Source: CAWCHZ01 sp963795555
Lineage (GTDB): Bacteria; Actinomycetota; Thermoleophilia; Solirubrobacterales; Solirubrobacteraceae
DNA: 64,000 bases
Direction: 5' to 3'
Assembly (NCBI GenBank): GCA_963795555.1
Contig: CAWCHZ010000002.1
Coordinates: 1,860,001-1,924,000 of the forward strand
Shown here: piece after piece, positions 8,741 through 15,944 of the stretch
How positions within the stretch are numbered: the stretch's first letter is position 1
Layout: each line of letters starts with the position of its first letter
The notes under the pieces: model-generated
Databases searched by the model: none
What the model was told of the DNA's origin: nothing
The model's input: the letters and a program-made list of their open reading frames with translations, nothing else
Translations under genes and position numbers: made by a program

Positions 8741-9604
8741 CTAGATGGAGCGGGCGGGGCGCTCGCTCGGGTGCAGGACAGGCGACCCGGCGGACGCAGG
8801 CTCGCCCGGCGTGGCGGGGCTCGCACCGCGGGCGCGCTCGCGCAGCTCGCTGTAGTAAGGGGTCGTGCTGCCGCCGCTGTCGCGGTGGTCGGCGCCATGC
8901 AGCGGCAGCTCCTCGCACATCTCCGTGAGCCGCGAGACCGTGCGGTGGCCGATCTGCTCGCGCAGCTCATCGGGGTCGGTGATGTTGGTCGTCACGATCA
9001 CCGCCCGCTGCTCCTCGTAGCGCAGGTTGACGATCGCGTAGAGCTGCTCGAGCACCCAGTCGCTGGTGCGCTCGGCGCCGAGGTCATCGAGGTGCAGGAG
9101 GTCCACCGCCCCAAGCCGATCGATCAGGTCGGCATAGCTGCGCTGGGCGCCGTCGTCGAAGGTCGTGCGGATCTCGGCGAGCAGGCGCGGCAGCGAGTAG
9201 ATCGCGACCGAGTGCCCGGCATCGAGCGCCGCCTTGGAGACCAGCATCGCCAGGGTCGTCTTGCCCGTGCCGACGTCGCCGAGGAACCAGAGGCCGCGGC
9301 CCTGCTCCAGGTTTCGCTCGATGTCGTCGACATAGCGGCGCACCGGCCGCACGGCGACGGGGTCGATCTCGGTCACGGGTGGGCGATCGAACGAGACGCC
9401 CCGGTAGCGGCGCGGGATGACGCCCGAGAGGCTGCGCGAGCGCGCGCGGCTGATCCGCTGGCGCCGGCAGCGGCAGTCGTAGGCGACGTTGGCCGCCTCG
9501 TCGAAGACGAAGCCCGAGCCGTCGCAGAGATCGTGCGGGCAGCCGGTCGCTCCGGAGCGCCCGGCACGGCTGGCGTCGTGCGATCCCTCGTCGGCATAGC
9601 TCAT
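8741..9604 (-). CDS. DnaC/DnaI-like helicase-loader ATPase
   Basis: A 287-residue AAA+ protein. The N-terminus has a Cys cluster ('CPHDLCDGSG' then 'YDCRCRRQR') that could bind zinc, as in DnaI/DnaC-type loaders. The ATPase part shows Walker A 'GDVGTGKTTLA', Walker B 'LLHLDDLGAE', sensor 1 'VIVTTNITDPDEL' and an arginine region 'IGHRTVSRLTEMCEEL'. DnaC-like proteins load the replicative helicase onto DNA, and dnaB lies 19 bases upstream. ATG 9604 (MSYADEG) is favoured over GTG 9613 because a repeat at the junction carries the same ATGAGC context next to the dnaB stop. The Gly/Ser/Pro-rich C-terminus is probably disordered. Confidence 0.85.
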   Translation of the reverse strand: MSYADEGSHDASRAGRSGATGCPHDLCDGSGFVFDEAANVAYDCRCRRQRISRARSRSLSGVIPRRYRGVSFDRPPVTEIDPVAVRPVRRYVDDIERNLEQGRGLWFLGDVGTGKTTLAMLVSKAALDAGHSVAIYSLPRLLAEIRTTFDDGAQRSYADLIDRLGAVDLLHLDDLGAERTSDWVLEQLYAIVNLRYEEQRAVIVTTNITDPDELREQIGHRTVSRLTEMCEELPLHGADHRDSGGSTTPYYSELRERARGASPATPGEPASAGSPVLHPSERPARSI

Positions 9605-9637
9605 GTCGCGCACCCGGCATGGCTCATGTCGCGAACC
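9593..9637 (-). repeat. 22-bp tandem repeat across the dnaB/loader junction
   Basis: Positions 9593-9614 and 9616-9637 match at 20 of 22 bases (period 23). On the minus strand each copy reads CGCGACATGAGC plus a following YATGCC. The upstream copy contains the dnaB stop in an ATGA context; the downstream copy supplies the ATG of the DnaC-like gene. Confidence 0.85.
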
Positions 9638-10988
9638 GATCCCCCGCGTAGCTCATGAACTTGGGGTACTCCTTCTGGAAGGTGAGCACCTTCTCGCCGA
9701 GCGCGCCGTTGCGGTGCTTGGCGATGATGATGTCGGCCTCCCCCTCGCGTTCGGAGTCCTTCTCGTAGTACTCCTCGCGGTAGATGAACATCACCAGGTC
9801 GGCGTCCTGCTCGATCTGGCCGGACTCGCGCAGGTCCGCGAGTTGGGGGATCTTCGGGTTGCGCTGCTCGACCGCGCGGCTCAGCTGGGAGACCGCGATC
9901 ACCGGCACCTCCAGCTCGCGTGCGAGAATCTTCAGGCCCCGGCTCATCTGCCCGACCTGCTCGACGCGGCTCTCGACGCGATGGTCGGCGCGCATCAGCT
10001 GCAGGTAGTCGACGATGATCAGCCCGAGCCCGCCAGGGTGCTGCGAGTGCAGCCGGCGCGACTTGGCGCGAACCTCGAGAATGCCGATGTCGCTGGAGTC
10101 ATCGATGAACAGCGGCGCGCGCGCCAATCGCTCGGAGGCCTCGAGGATCTTCGGCCAGCGGTGCTCGGCGACGCGACCCTTGCGCAGCTCGTCGCCCTTG
10201 ATGCGCGCCTGCGAGGCGACGAAGCGCTGCGCCAGCTCGCTCTCCGACATCTCCAGCGAGAACAACGCGACCGCGCGGTCGTGCTCGAGCGCCGCGTTCT
10301 CGGCGATGTTCGTGACGAGGGCGCTCTTGCCCATCGACGGACGCGCTGCCAGCACGATCAGGTTTCCCGGCTGAAAGCCTCCGGTCAGCTCATCGATGTC
10401 CTTGAATCCCGACGGCGTGCCCGTCAGTGCCGTGCCCTGCAGCGAGAGATGGTGGAGCTTGTCGAGCTCCTCGTGCAGGAGGTCGTCGATGCGGCGGAAG
10501 TCGTTCTGGCGGTCATCGTGGGCGACCTCCAGCATTGCCCGCTCGGCCTGCTCGACGAGCTCGCGGGGGGCGGCAGCGTGGCCGAGCACGCTCGACTGGA
10601 TCTCGTAGGTGGTGGTCAGCAGCCGGCGCAGCAGCGCGTTCTCCTTGACGATCTGCGCGTAATGTCGGGCGTTGCCAGCCGCGGGCACGCTCGCCGCCAG
10701 CGCTGAGATCGCCGCTCGCCCGCCGCTCTCCTCGAGGCGTCCGGACTGCTTGAGGTGCTCGGTGACGGTCAGGATGTCGACCGGCTCGCTGCGCTGGTAG
10801 AGCGAGAGCATCGCCTCGAAGACCAGTCGGTGACGGTCGCGATAGAAGTCCTCCGGTCGCAGCCCGTCCTCGATCACCAGTCCATAGAGGGCGCGATCGG
10901 ACAGCAGGATCGCGCCCAGCACCGACTGCTCGGCCTCGAGGTTGTGCGGCGGCGTGGCCAGCTGATCGACGATCGCCATCGCCGTCAC
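9624..10988 (-). CDS. dnaB: Replicative DNA helicase DnaB
   Basis: A 454-residue hexameric 5'-3' helicase of the replication fork. The N-terminal domain begins 'PPHNLEAEQSVLGAILL'. After the linker comes the RecA-like domain with 'GTPSGFKDIDELTGGFQPG', Walker A 'ARPSMGKSALV' (about residue 215), 'LFSLEMSE', Walker B 'LGLIIVDYLQLM', 'KILARELEVPVIAVSQLSR' and the arginine-finger region near 'RESGQIEQDADLVMFIYRE'. Length is normal and no intein is inserted. GTG 10988 or the ATG three codons later both fit. It sits between the ribosomal protein genes and the loader, a common bacterial order. Confidence 0.98.
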   Translation of the reverse strand: MTAMAIVDQLATPPHNLEAEQSVLGAILLSDRALYGLVIEDGLRPEDFYRDRHRLVFEAMLSLYQRSEPVDILTVTEHLKQSGRLEESGGRAAISALAASVPAAGNARHYAQIVKENALLRRLLTTTYEIQSSVLGHAAAPRELVEQAERAMLEVAHDDRQNDFRRIDDLLHEELDKLHHLSLQGTALTGTPSGFKDIDELTGGFQPGNLIVLAARPSMGKSALVTNIAENAALEHDRAVALFSLEMSESELAQRFVASQARIKGDELRKGRVAEHRWPKILEASERLARAPLFIDDSSDIGILEVRAKSRRLHSQHPGGLGLIIVDYLQLMRADHRVESRVEQVGQMSRGLKILARELEVPVIAVSQLSRAVEQRNPKIPQLADLRESGQIEQDADLVMFIYREEYYEKDSEREGEADIIIAKHRNGALGEKVLTFQKEYPKFMSYAGDRFAT

Positions 10989-11021
10989 TCAGTCGTCTGC
11001 CGGGTCTGGAGCATCGCCTCA

Positions 11022-11027
11022 ACTCTA
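11022..11027 (-). promoter_or_regulatory. Putative -10 element (TAGAGT) upstream of dnaB
   Basis: On the minus strand TAGAGT lies 33 bases before the dnaB start, inside the 124-base gap after rplI. It would allow dnaB, the loader and purA to be transcribed independently of the ribosomal protein genes. No clear -35. Confidence 0.35.
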
Positions 11028-11112
11028 GATTCGAGCTCGGCGGGTGGCGGGCGTCGAGTCCGCAAGGTGGCGCCTTTTTCCGGGCGCGCGCCTGCGACCC
11101 GGCCTAGTGAAG

Positions 11113-11565
11113 CTACTTCTGCTCGACGACGATCGTCTTGACCGTCGCCGTCACGCCGTCGGCAATCTCGACGACGACCATGTGCGTGCCGACGTGCTTG
11201 ATCGGCTCATCGAGCTGGACCTTGCGCCGGTCGATGCGGAGGTCACGCGCCTCGCGGATCGCGTCGACGATGTCCTGGCTGGTCACCGAGCCGAACAGCC
11301 GGCCGTCATCACCGGCCGGCTGCGAGATCGTCAGCACGGTCTTGGTCAGCAGCGCGGCGTTCTGCTGGGCCTGCTCGATGGCCTGCCGACGGGCCCGTTC
11401 GGCCGCCTCGGCGCGCCGTTGGGCCTCCTGCAGGGCGGCGGCGGTGGCCGGCTGGGCCAGGCGGCGGGGGATCAGGTAGTTGCGCAGATAGCCCTTGGAG
11501 ACCTCGACGACGCTGCCCTTCTCGCCCAGCGCATCGACGTCCTCGATCAGGATGGCCTGGGGCAC
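11113..11565 (-). CDS. rplI: 50S ribosomal protein L9
   Basis: A 150-residue protein that binds 23S rRNA domain V and reaches out from the 50S subunit. The N-terminal domain 'MPQAILIEDVDALGEKGSVVEVSKGYLRNYLIP' fits L9, although the usual M-K-V-I-L start is M-P-Q-A-I-L here. A long charged helix with alternating A/R/E follows. The C-terminal domain includes 'GRLFGSVTSQDIVDAI'. The gene is 11 bases after rpsR in the standard rpsF-ssb-rpsR-rplI order. Confidence 0.97.
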   Translation of the reverse strand: MPQAILIEDVDALGEKGSVVEVSKGYLRNYLIPRRLAQPATAAALQEAQRRAEAAERARRQAIEQAQQNAALLTKTVLTISQPAGDDGRLFGSVTSQDIVDAIREARDLRIDRRKVQLDEPIKHVGTHMVVVEIADGVTATVKTIVVEQK

Positions 11566-11576
11566 GCCGCTCGGGG

Positions 11577-11888
11577 TCAGTCGCGGCCGCCGCGCTCACC
11601 GCGCTCGCGCCCGCCCTCGCCGACGTAGGGCAGCAGCGCGAGCTCACGCGCTCGCTTGATCGCGCGCGCCACCTGGTTCTGGTGGCGTCGGCAAGCGCCG
11701 GTTATCCGGCGCGAGCGGATCTTGCCGCGCTCGGAGATGAAGCGGCGCAGCGCGGACAGGTCCTTGTAGTCGACGTGATCGACCTTGTCCCGGCAATAGG
11801 GGCATGGCTTGCGCCGACCGCTGCCGGGAGCGCCCTTCTTGTCTCGTCGTCGGCTCGTCGCCCTGCGGGCGCGCTGCTTTGCCACCAC
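11577..11888 (-). CDS. rpsR: 30S ribosomal protein S18
   Basis: A 103-residue S18 with a basic N-terminal extension. It is of the zinc-binding (C+) type: 'CPYCRDKVDHVDYKD' gives two cysteines, and 'GACRRHQNQVARAIKRAR' gives a Cys and a His. The core 'LRRFISERGKIRSRRITG' is standard. The C-terminus has a Gly/Arg/Glu-rich tail (GEGGRERGERGGRD), longer than usual. It pairs with S6 on the 30S platform. It lies 17 bases after ssb. Confidence 0.96.
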   Translation of the reverse strand: MVAKQRARRATSRRRDKKGAPGSGRRKPCPYCRDKVDHVDYKDLSALRRFISERGKIRSRRITGACRRHQNQVARAIKRARELALLPYVGEGGRERGERGGRD

Positions 11889-11905
11889 CTACCTCGCTTG
11901 CTCTC

Positions 11906-12358
11906 TCAAAACGGGATGTCGTCCTCCCCGGCCGCCGCCGACGCTGGCGCGACCTGGAAGTCCCGATCGTCGATCGGCACGTCGCTCCGCTGCGAGAACC
12001 CGTTGCCGGCGCCGGCATCGTCGCGGCCGCCGAGGAACTGCACGGAGTCGGCAATGATATCGACTGCCTGGCGCTTCTGCCCGTCCTGCGTCTCCCACTC
12101 GCGCCACTCCAGGCGCCCGTCGATCGCGACCGGACGACCCTTGGACAGGAAGCGGGCGCAGTTCTCGCCCTGCGCGCCCCAGACGGTGACGTCGAAATAG
12201 TTCGGCTTGTCCTCCCACTCGCCCGATGTGCCCTTGCGGCGGGTGTTGCACGCGATCCGCAGGCTGCAGACGGACATTCCGCTGGGCAGGGAGCGCAGCT
12301 CGGGGTCCCGCGTGAGGTTGCCGGTCATCACGACCCGGTTGATGTTTGTCGCGGCCAT
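11906..12358 (-). CDS. ssb: Single-stranded DNA-binding protein
   Basis: A 150-residue OB-fold SSB. It begins 'MAATNINRVVMTGNLTRDPEL' and has 'WEDKPNYFDVTVWG' and 'KGRPVAIDGRLEWREWE'. It ends in the acidic tip 'GEDDIPF', which recruits replication and repair partners. A ribosome-binding site AAAGGAG precedes the ATG. It coats single strands during replication, fitting its place beside dnaB. The linker between OB fold and tip is short. Confidence 0.97.
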   Translation of the reverse strand: MAATNINRVVMTGNLTRDPELRSLPSGMSVCSLRIACNTRRKGTSGEWEDKPNYFDVTVWGAQGENCARFLSKGRPVAIDGRLEWREWETQDGQKRQAVDIIADSVQFLGGRDDAGAGNGFSQRSDVPIDDRDFQVAPASAAAGEDDIPF

Positions 12359-12405
12359 GGGGCTCCTTTCGCCGAATTTGGACGCGGCTCGAAGGCTGTC
12401 GGGCG

Positions 12406-12411
12406 AGTCTA
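12406..12411 (-). promoter_or_regulatory. Putative internal -10 element (TAGACT) upstream of ssb
   Basis: On the minus strand TAGACT lies 47 bases before the ssb ATG, in the 138-base gap after rpsF. It may drive ssb-rpsR-rplI separately from rpsF. Confidence 0.35.
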
Positions 12412-12496
12412 GACCGAGCCCCGGCAGCGGCTGGCCAATGGCGCAGAACCGTCGCTATTTCGTGACGAACGTGCGCGAAAAACCGGCTCGCGCTGC

Positions 12497-12964
12497 TCAG
12501 CGGGATGCGCGCCCCTCGCGATCGCGGCCGTCACGATCACGGCCATCCCGATCTCGGCTATCCCGGTCACGTCCGTCACGGTCGCGGTCACGTCCGTCGC
12601 GATCGCGGCCATCACGGTCGCGGCTCTCGCTGCGCACCGTCGCCAGCGCGGCGGGCGCCGCCGTCGCCCTCTCGGGCAGCCGGATGATGCGAAAGCGCAG
12701 CACGCCGTCCGCGATGCGCAGCGTCCGCCCCAGCTGCTCGAGCAGGTTGGTCGAGCCCTGGAACTGCAGCAGGTGGTAGATCGCCTCGGGCTGATGGCGG
12801 ATCTCGAAGGTCGTCGGGCGCTGGCCGTAGTCGTGGCGACCGACCAGCGACCCATCGGCGCCGATCGCCTGCTCGACATCGGCGAGGATCCGCGCACGCT
12901 GCTGCTCCTCGGCAGCGGGGTCGAGCAGCAGCATCAGGTCGTAGCTGGGGGCGGAGCGTGCCAT
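12497..12964 (-). CDS. rpsF: 30S ribosomal protein S6 with a long RD/G-repeat tail
   Basis: The first ~105 residues are S6: 'YDLMLLLDPAAEEQQRARIL', 'GRHDYGQRPTTFEIRHQPEAIYHLLQFQG', 'ANL'-type helix 'STNLLEQLGRTLRIADGVLRF'. S6 binds S18 on the platform. The last ~45 residues are an unusual extension of repeated R-D-R-D-G units ('SRDRDGRDRDGRDRDRDG' and onward), encoded by a visible DNA repeat. The gene opens the rpsF-ssb-rpsR-rplI block. The tail is probably disordered; its role is unknown. Confidence 0.95.
   Translation of the reverse strand: MARSAPSYDLMLLLDPAAEEQQRARILADVEQAIGADGSLVGRHDYGQRPTTFEIRHQPEAIYHLLQFQGSTNLLEQLGRTLRIADGVLRFRIIRLPERATAAPAALATVRSESRDRDGRDRDGRDRDRDGRDRDSRDRDGRDRDGRDREGRASR
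12505..12630 (-). repeat. Coding microsatellite-like repeat in the rpsF 3' end
   Basis: Degenerate tandem copies of a 6- and 9-base unit (GATCGCGGC, CGTCACGGT and variants on the plus strand) encode the Arg-Asp-Gly tail of S6. The repeat is in frame throughout, as expected for replication slippage in multiples of three. Confidence 0.8.
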
Positions 12965-13025
12965 TCGCGGAGCGCGTAGCGAGCGGCGGGCGCAGTCGAC
13001 CGACCGTGCTCGGCAGCGGCGACCG

Positions 13026-13031
13026 ACTATA
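13026..13031 (-). promoter_or_regulatory. Putative -10 element (TATAGT) of the rpsF operon
   Basis: On the minus strand TATAGT ends 61 bases before the rpsF ATG and overlaps the last codons of the upstream otsA-like gene. It is the best -10 match in this area. No -35 is evident. Confidence 0.4.
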
Positions 13032-14508
13032 CCAGCCGAGGCGTCGCCGGCGGGGCGGCGACGCTCGCCTTCTTACGCACGTCGGCGAGCTGCTCATCGA
13101 TCCAGTCGCCAGGGTTGCGGCTGGTCACGATCTCCTGCAGACCGCGCGCGCGCCAGGCGCGCTCGGCGGGCTCCATCGTCAGCGCCGCGTGGATCGAGTC
13201 CGCGAGCTCCTGGACGTCGAACGGATTGACCGAAAGGGCCCACTCGCCGAGCTCCTCGTGCGCGCCGGTGTTCTCGGAGAGGATCGAGACGCCGTTGCGC
13301 TCGTTGACCAGCGGGCCCTCCTTTGCGACGAGGTTCATGCCGTCGAACATCGCGTTGACGAGCAGCACGTCGTAGTGCTTGTAGGCGGCGATCGCCTCGT
13401 CGAGGTTGTCGCGCAGCTTGAGCTGGATCGGCATCCAGTCTGGTGTGCCATGGCGGTGGTTGACCACCGCCACCAGCGCCTCGATGCGCTCCAGGTACTC
13501 CGCGTACTCGACCACGTCGGTGCGCGAGGGCATCAGCTGGGCGACGAACGTCACTCGCTCGCGGAACTCCGGGTGCTGCTCGAGGAAGATGTCGAAGGCG
13601 GTGAAGCCGCGCAGCACGTTCTTCGACAGGTCGGCCCGATCGACGCGCAGGATCAGGTGGTCGCGGCGCCGGCGCAGCAGCTCCTGCTCGTAGACGCGCA
13701 CGGCGTCGCGCTGGGCAAGCGCGCGCGTCGCCTCGTAGTCGATCGGCAGCGGGTAGGCGCGGACCCACACCTCGCGCTCGCCGACGCGCACGACCCCGGC
13801 CGTGGCATCGACCGCGTAGTCGGTGAGATCGCGGCAGCACTGCAGGAAGTTGTCACGGTAGGAGCGCGTGTGGAAGCCGATGATGTCGTTGGAGAGAACG
13901 CCGTCGAAGATCTCGCCACGGATCGCGCTGGGCAGCACGCGCCAGGCGTCCGGCTGGGTCCAGGGAATGTGGATGAAGTGGTGCAGGAAGGCGTCGGGGC
14001 GCGTGCGGCGCACGACCGCGGGCAGTGTGTAGAGGTGATAGTCGTGGACCATCACCGTCGGCTGCGTCTGTCCCTCGATCTCCTCCAGGACCGCCTGCGC
14101 CAGGTCGTCGTTGACGACGTTGTAGCCGTACTCGAACGCCTCGACCTCGTGGCGGCGGATGTCCGGTGCGTTGGACAGGTCCCAGAGGTAGTGCTGGATG
14201 AACCACAGCATTGGATTGGCGAAGATGTTGTAGAAGCGGTCGTAGGCCTCGGGGTCGGACGCGACCAGGCGGATGCGGTACTCGCCGCCATCGGGTGAGC
14301 GCACCTTGAACGGTCGCCCCGCATGCGCGCGCGCCTGCTCGGCGTCGTGCTCGGTCATCGCCGATGCCACCCAGACGGCGTCGCGATGTGATGCCAGGCC
14401 CGTCAGCGCGGTGACCAGGCCGCCGCCGCCCCGGTGGATGCCGTCCTCCGCGAAGGTCACCGGACCGCGGTTGGAGACCAGCACGAGCGGCGAGCGGCCG
14501 TCGCTCAC
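13027..14508 (-). CDS. otsA: Trehalose-6-phosphate synthase family (GT20) glycosyltransferase
   Basis: A 493-residue GT20 enzyme. It has the sugar-nucleotide loop 'VSNRGPVTFAEDGIHRGGGGL', 'VMVHDYHLYTLPAVVR', 'HHFIHIPWTQPDAWRVLP', 'NDIIGFHTRSYRDNFL', 'RVDRADLSKNVLRGF' and the C-terminal 'GMNLVAKEGPLVNERNGVSILSENTGA'. OtsA couples a nucleotide-activated glucose to glucose-6-phosphate. 'HIPWTQPD' differs from the common HIPFP. GTG 14508 overlaps the stop of the upstream GT4 gene (GTGA). No OtsB phosphatase is fused or adjacent, so the acceptor might also be glycerol-3-phosphate (glucosylglycerol-phosphate synthases belong to this family). Confidence 0.85.
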   Translation of the reverse strand: MSDGRSPLVLVSNRGPVTFAEDGIHRGGGGLVTALTGLASHRDAVWVASAMTEHDAEQARAHAGRPFKVRSPDGGEYRIRLVASDPEAYDRFYNIFANPMLWFIQHYLWDLSNAPDIRRHEVEAFEYGYNVVNDDLAQAVLEEIEGQTQPTVMVHDYHLYTLPAVVRRTRPDAFLHHFIHIPWTQPDAWRVLPSAIRGEIFDGVLSNDIIGFHTRSYRDNFLQCCRDLTDYAVDATAGVVRVGEREVWVRAYPLPIDYEATRALAQRDAVRVYEQELLRRRRDHLILRVDRADLSKNVLRGFTAFDIFLEQHPEFRERVTFVAQLMPSRTDVVEYAEYLERIEALVAVVNHRHGTPDWMPIQLKLRDNLDEAIAAYKHYDVLLVNAMFDGMNLVAKEGPLVNERNGVSILSENTGAHEELGEWALSVNPFDVQELADSIHAALTMEPAERAWRARGLQEIVTSRNPGDWIDEQLADVRKKASVAAPPATPRLV

Positions 14509-15821
14509 GGCGGATCGGCCGTCGGCCGCCGTGCCAGCAGGACCGCTGCGTCCTCGGGCTCGGCGTGCTCCTGTGCCGCGCCGCGCTGGGTGCCCGGCAG
14601 GTTGGTCATGATCCGCAGCCAGTCGCGCAGCAGGCGGGGCATCAGGAAGTGGGTCCGCACGTGCTCCTTGCCCGCTCGTCCCAGCGCCTTGCCCAGCGTG
14701 GGATCGCGCAGGATCTCGATCGCGCGCTGCGCGCATTGCTCGACGCTGTCGACCAGGAACCCGGAGCGGCCGTCCTCGACCTGCAGCGGGATCCCCCCAA
14801 CGGCGCCGCCGATGAACGGGCGCGCCTTCCAGATCGCTTCGGAGACAGTCAGCCCAAAGCCCTCGCGGATCGACTTCTGCACGAGCACGTCGGAGTGCGA
14901 CTGGAAGGCGTTGACCTCGATCGCGCCGACGTTGTTGAAGTTGTTGAGGATGTGGATGTCCGGGTCGCCGTCGGCGTGGCTGACGGTGGCGTTGAAGAAG
15001 TCCCAGCCCTCGGGGTCGTCGGTGGCCATCGAGCCGACCAGCGCCAACTGTACAGCCGGCAGCTCGCGCTTCACGATGCGGTAGGCGTCGATCACGCCGA
15101 GCGGGTCCTTCCACGGATCGAAGCGCGAGACCTGACAGATCAGCGGGCGGTCGACGTCGATGCCGAACTGCTGGCAGACGTAGGCGGCGTCGTCGGGCGA
15201 GAGCGCCATGTTCTTGGGCGTCAGCGGGTCGATCGCCGGCGGCACGATGTGCACCGCGTCGCCGATGCCGGCCGGCGCGTACTGGCGCATGTGGAAGACG
15301 CTCGTCGCGTGGGCGCTCAAGTAGGGCAGCAGCCGTCCCAGCGTCGCCTGGTTGGGGGAGGACAGGTCGATGTGGCAGCGCCACACCCAGTCGCGCGCCT
15401 TCTCCGGCACCAGGCAGCAGATCGCGGCCGGCTGGGGATCGTGCACGACGATGACGTCCCAGCCCTCGGAAAGCTCGCGCGCGTTCATCTCGTTGTAGCG
15501 CTCCCAGGTCGCCCACTGCTCATCCGTGAGGTCCTGTGCGGCGCCCTGCAGCGAGTTGTGCATGACCTTGGTGGCGTTGAAGAACTCCTCGCGACCGTAG
15601 ATCACCTGCCAATGGCAGTCCAGCCCGATGTCGCTCATCAGCGGGACGATCGAGTAGAGGATCTCCGACACCCCGCCGCCGAACGCGGTCGCCGACAGGT
15701 GCAGCACGCGCAGCCCGCGCAGCGGCTCGCAGAGCTCGTTGATCTCGTCGATCAGCGGGCGTCCGGCGATATGCGTGTAGTCCGCGAGCCGTTTGGAGCC
15801 CACGGCGACCGGCTGGAGCAC
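14505..15821 (-). CDS. GT4 glycosyltransferase, TreT-like trehalose synthase
   Basis: A 438-residue protein. The N-terminal half shows 'VLHLSATAFGGGVSEILYSIVPLM', 'VHDPQPAAI' and 'WRCHIDLSSPN', a pattern typical of trehalose glycosyltransferring synthase TreT. The C-terminal GT-B half has 'RFDPWKDPLGVIDAY', 'NNVGAIEVNAFQSHSDVLVQKSIREGFGLTVSEAIWK' (read in parts) and 'GGIPLQVEDGRSGFLVDS'. TreT joins NDP-glucose and glucose to trehalose in one step. Start GTG 15821 has a GGGGAG ribosome-binding site upstream. It overlaps the downstream GT20 gene by 4 bases, so both are translated from one message. The C-terminal tail is Ala/Pro-rich and variable. Confidence 0.8.
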   Translation of the reverse strand: MLQPVAVGSKRLADYTHIAGRPLIDEINELCEPLRGLRVLHLSATAFGGGVSEILYSIVPLMSDIGLDCHWQVIYGREEFFNATKVMHNSLQGAAQDLTDEQWATWERYNEMNARELSEGWDVIVVHDPQPAAICCLVPEKARDWVWRCHIDLSSPNQATLGRLLPYLSAHATSVFHMRQYAPAGIGDAVHIVPPAIDPLTPKNMALSPDDAAYVCQQFGIDVDRPLICQVSRFDPWKDPLGVIDAYRIVKRELPAVQLALVGSMATDDPEGWDFFNATVSHADGDPDIHILNNFNNVGAIEVNAFQSHSDVLVQKSIREGFGLTVSEAIWKARPFIGGAVGGIPLQVEDGRSGFLVDSVEQCAQRAIEILRDPTLGKALGRAGKEHVRTHFLMPRLLRDWLRIMTNLPGTQRGAAQEHAEPEDAAVLLARRPTADPP

Positions 15822-15854
15822 TCCACTCTCCCCAGGATCTGCTGACGGCCGCGC

Positions 15855-15860
15855 ACCATA
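15855..15860 (-). promoter_or_regulatory. Putative -10 element (TATGGT) of the trehalose gene pair
   Basis: On the minus strand TATGGT lies 33 bases before the GTG start of the TreT-like gene, with GGGGAG between them. It is the only -10-like hexamer in the gap after the phosphatase gene. Confidence 0.35.
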
Positions 15861-15880
15861 CCTAACGTGCCCGCCGGCGC

Positions 15881-15944
15881 CGATCGGTCAGCTGTCGAGC
15901 AAGTCGCCGGGTCGGCCGTGCTGTCGATCGGTCAGCGGTCGAGC
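15881..15944 (-). repeat. 20-bp direct repeat spanning a stop codon
   Basis: 15881-15900 and 15925-15944 match at 19 of 20 bases (CGATCGGTCAG[CT/CG]GTCGAGC on the plus strand, 44 bases apart). The second copy carries the last codons and the TGA of the inositol-phosphatase-family gene; the first lies downstream in the gap before the TreT-like gene. Confidence 0.7.

Noticed and set aside
9624..10988. Intein in DnaB
   Set aside because: The helicase has normal length (454 residues) and continuous motifs.
10989..11112. rho-independent terminator after rplI
   Set aside because: A GC-rich imperfect hairpin is present, but the T-run lies on the wrong strand for rplI, so it was not annotated.
12505..12630. 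CRISPR-like repeats
   Set aside because: Units are 6-9 bases, in frame, without spacers, and encode the S6 tail.
12958..14298. A 446-codon plus-strand frame opposite the GT20 gene
   Set aside because: No domain or plausible start; the minus-strand GT20 protein has complete family motifs. The same reasoning removes many similar shadow frames, such as 5440-6897 minus, 9603-10706 plus and 14565-15845 plus.
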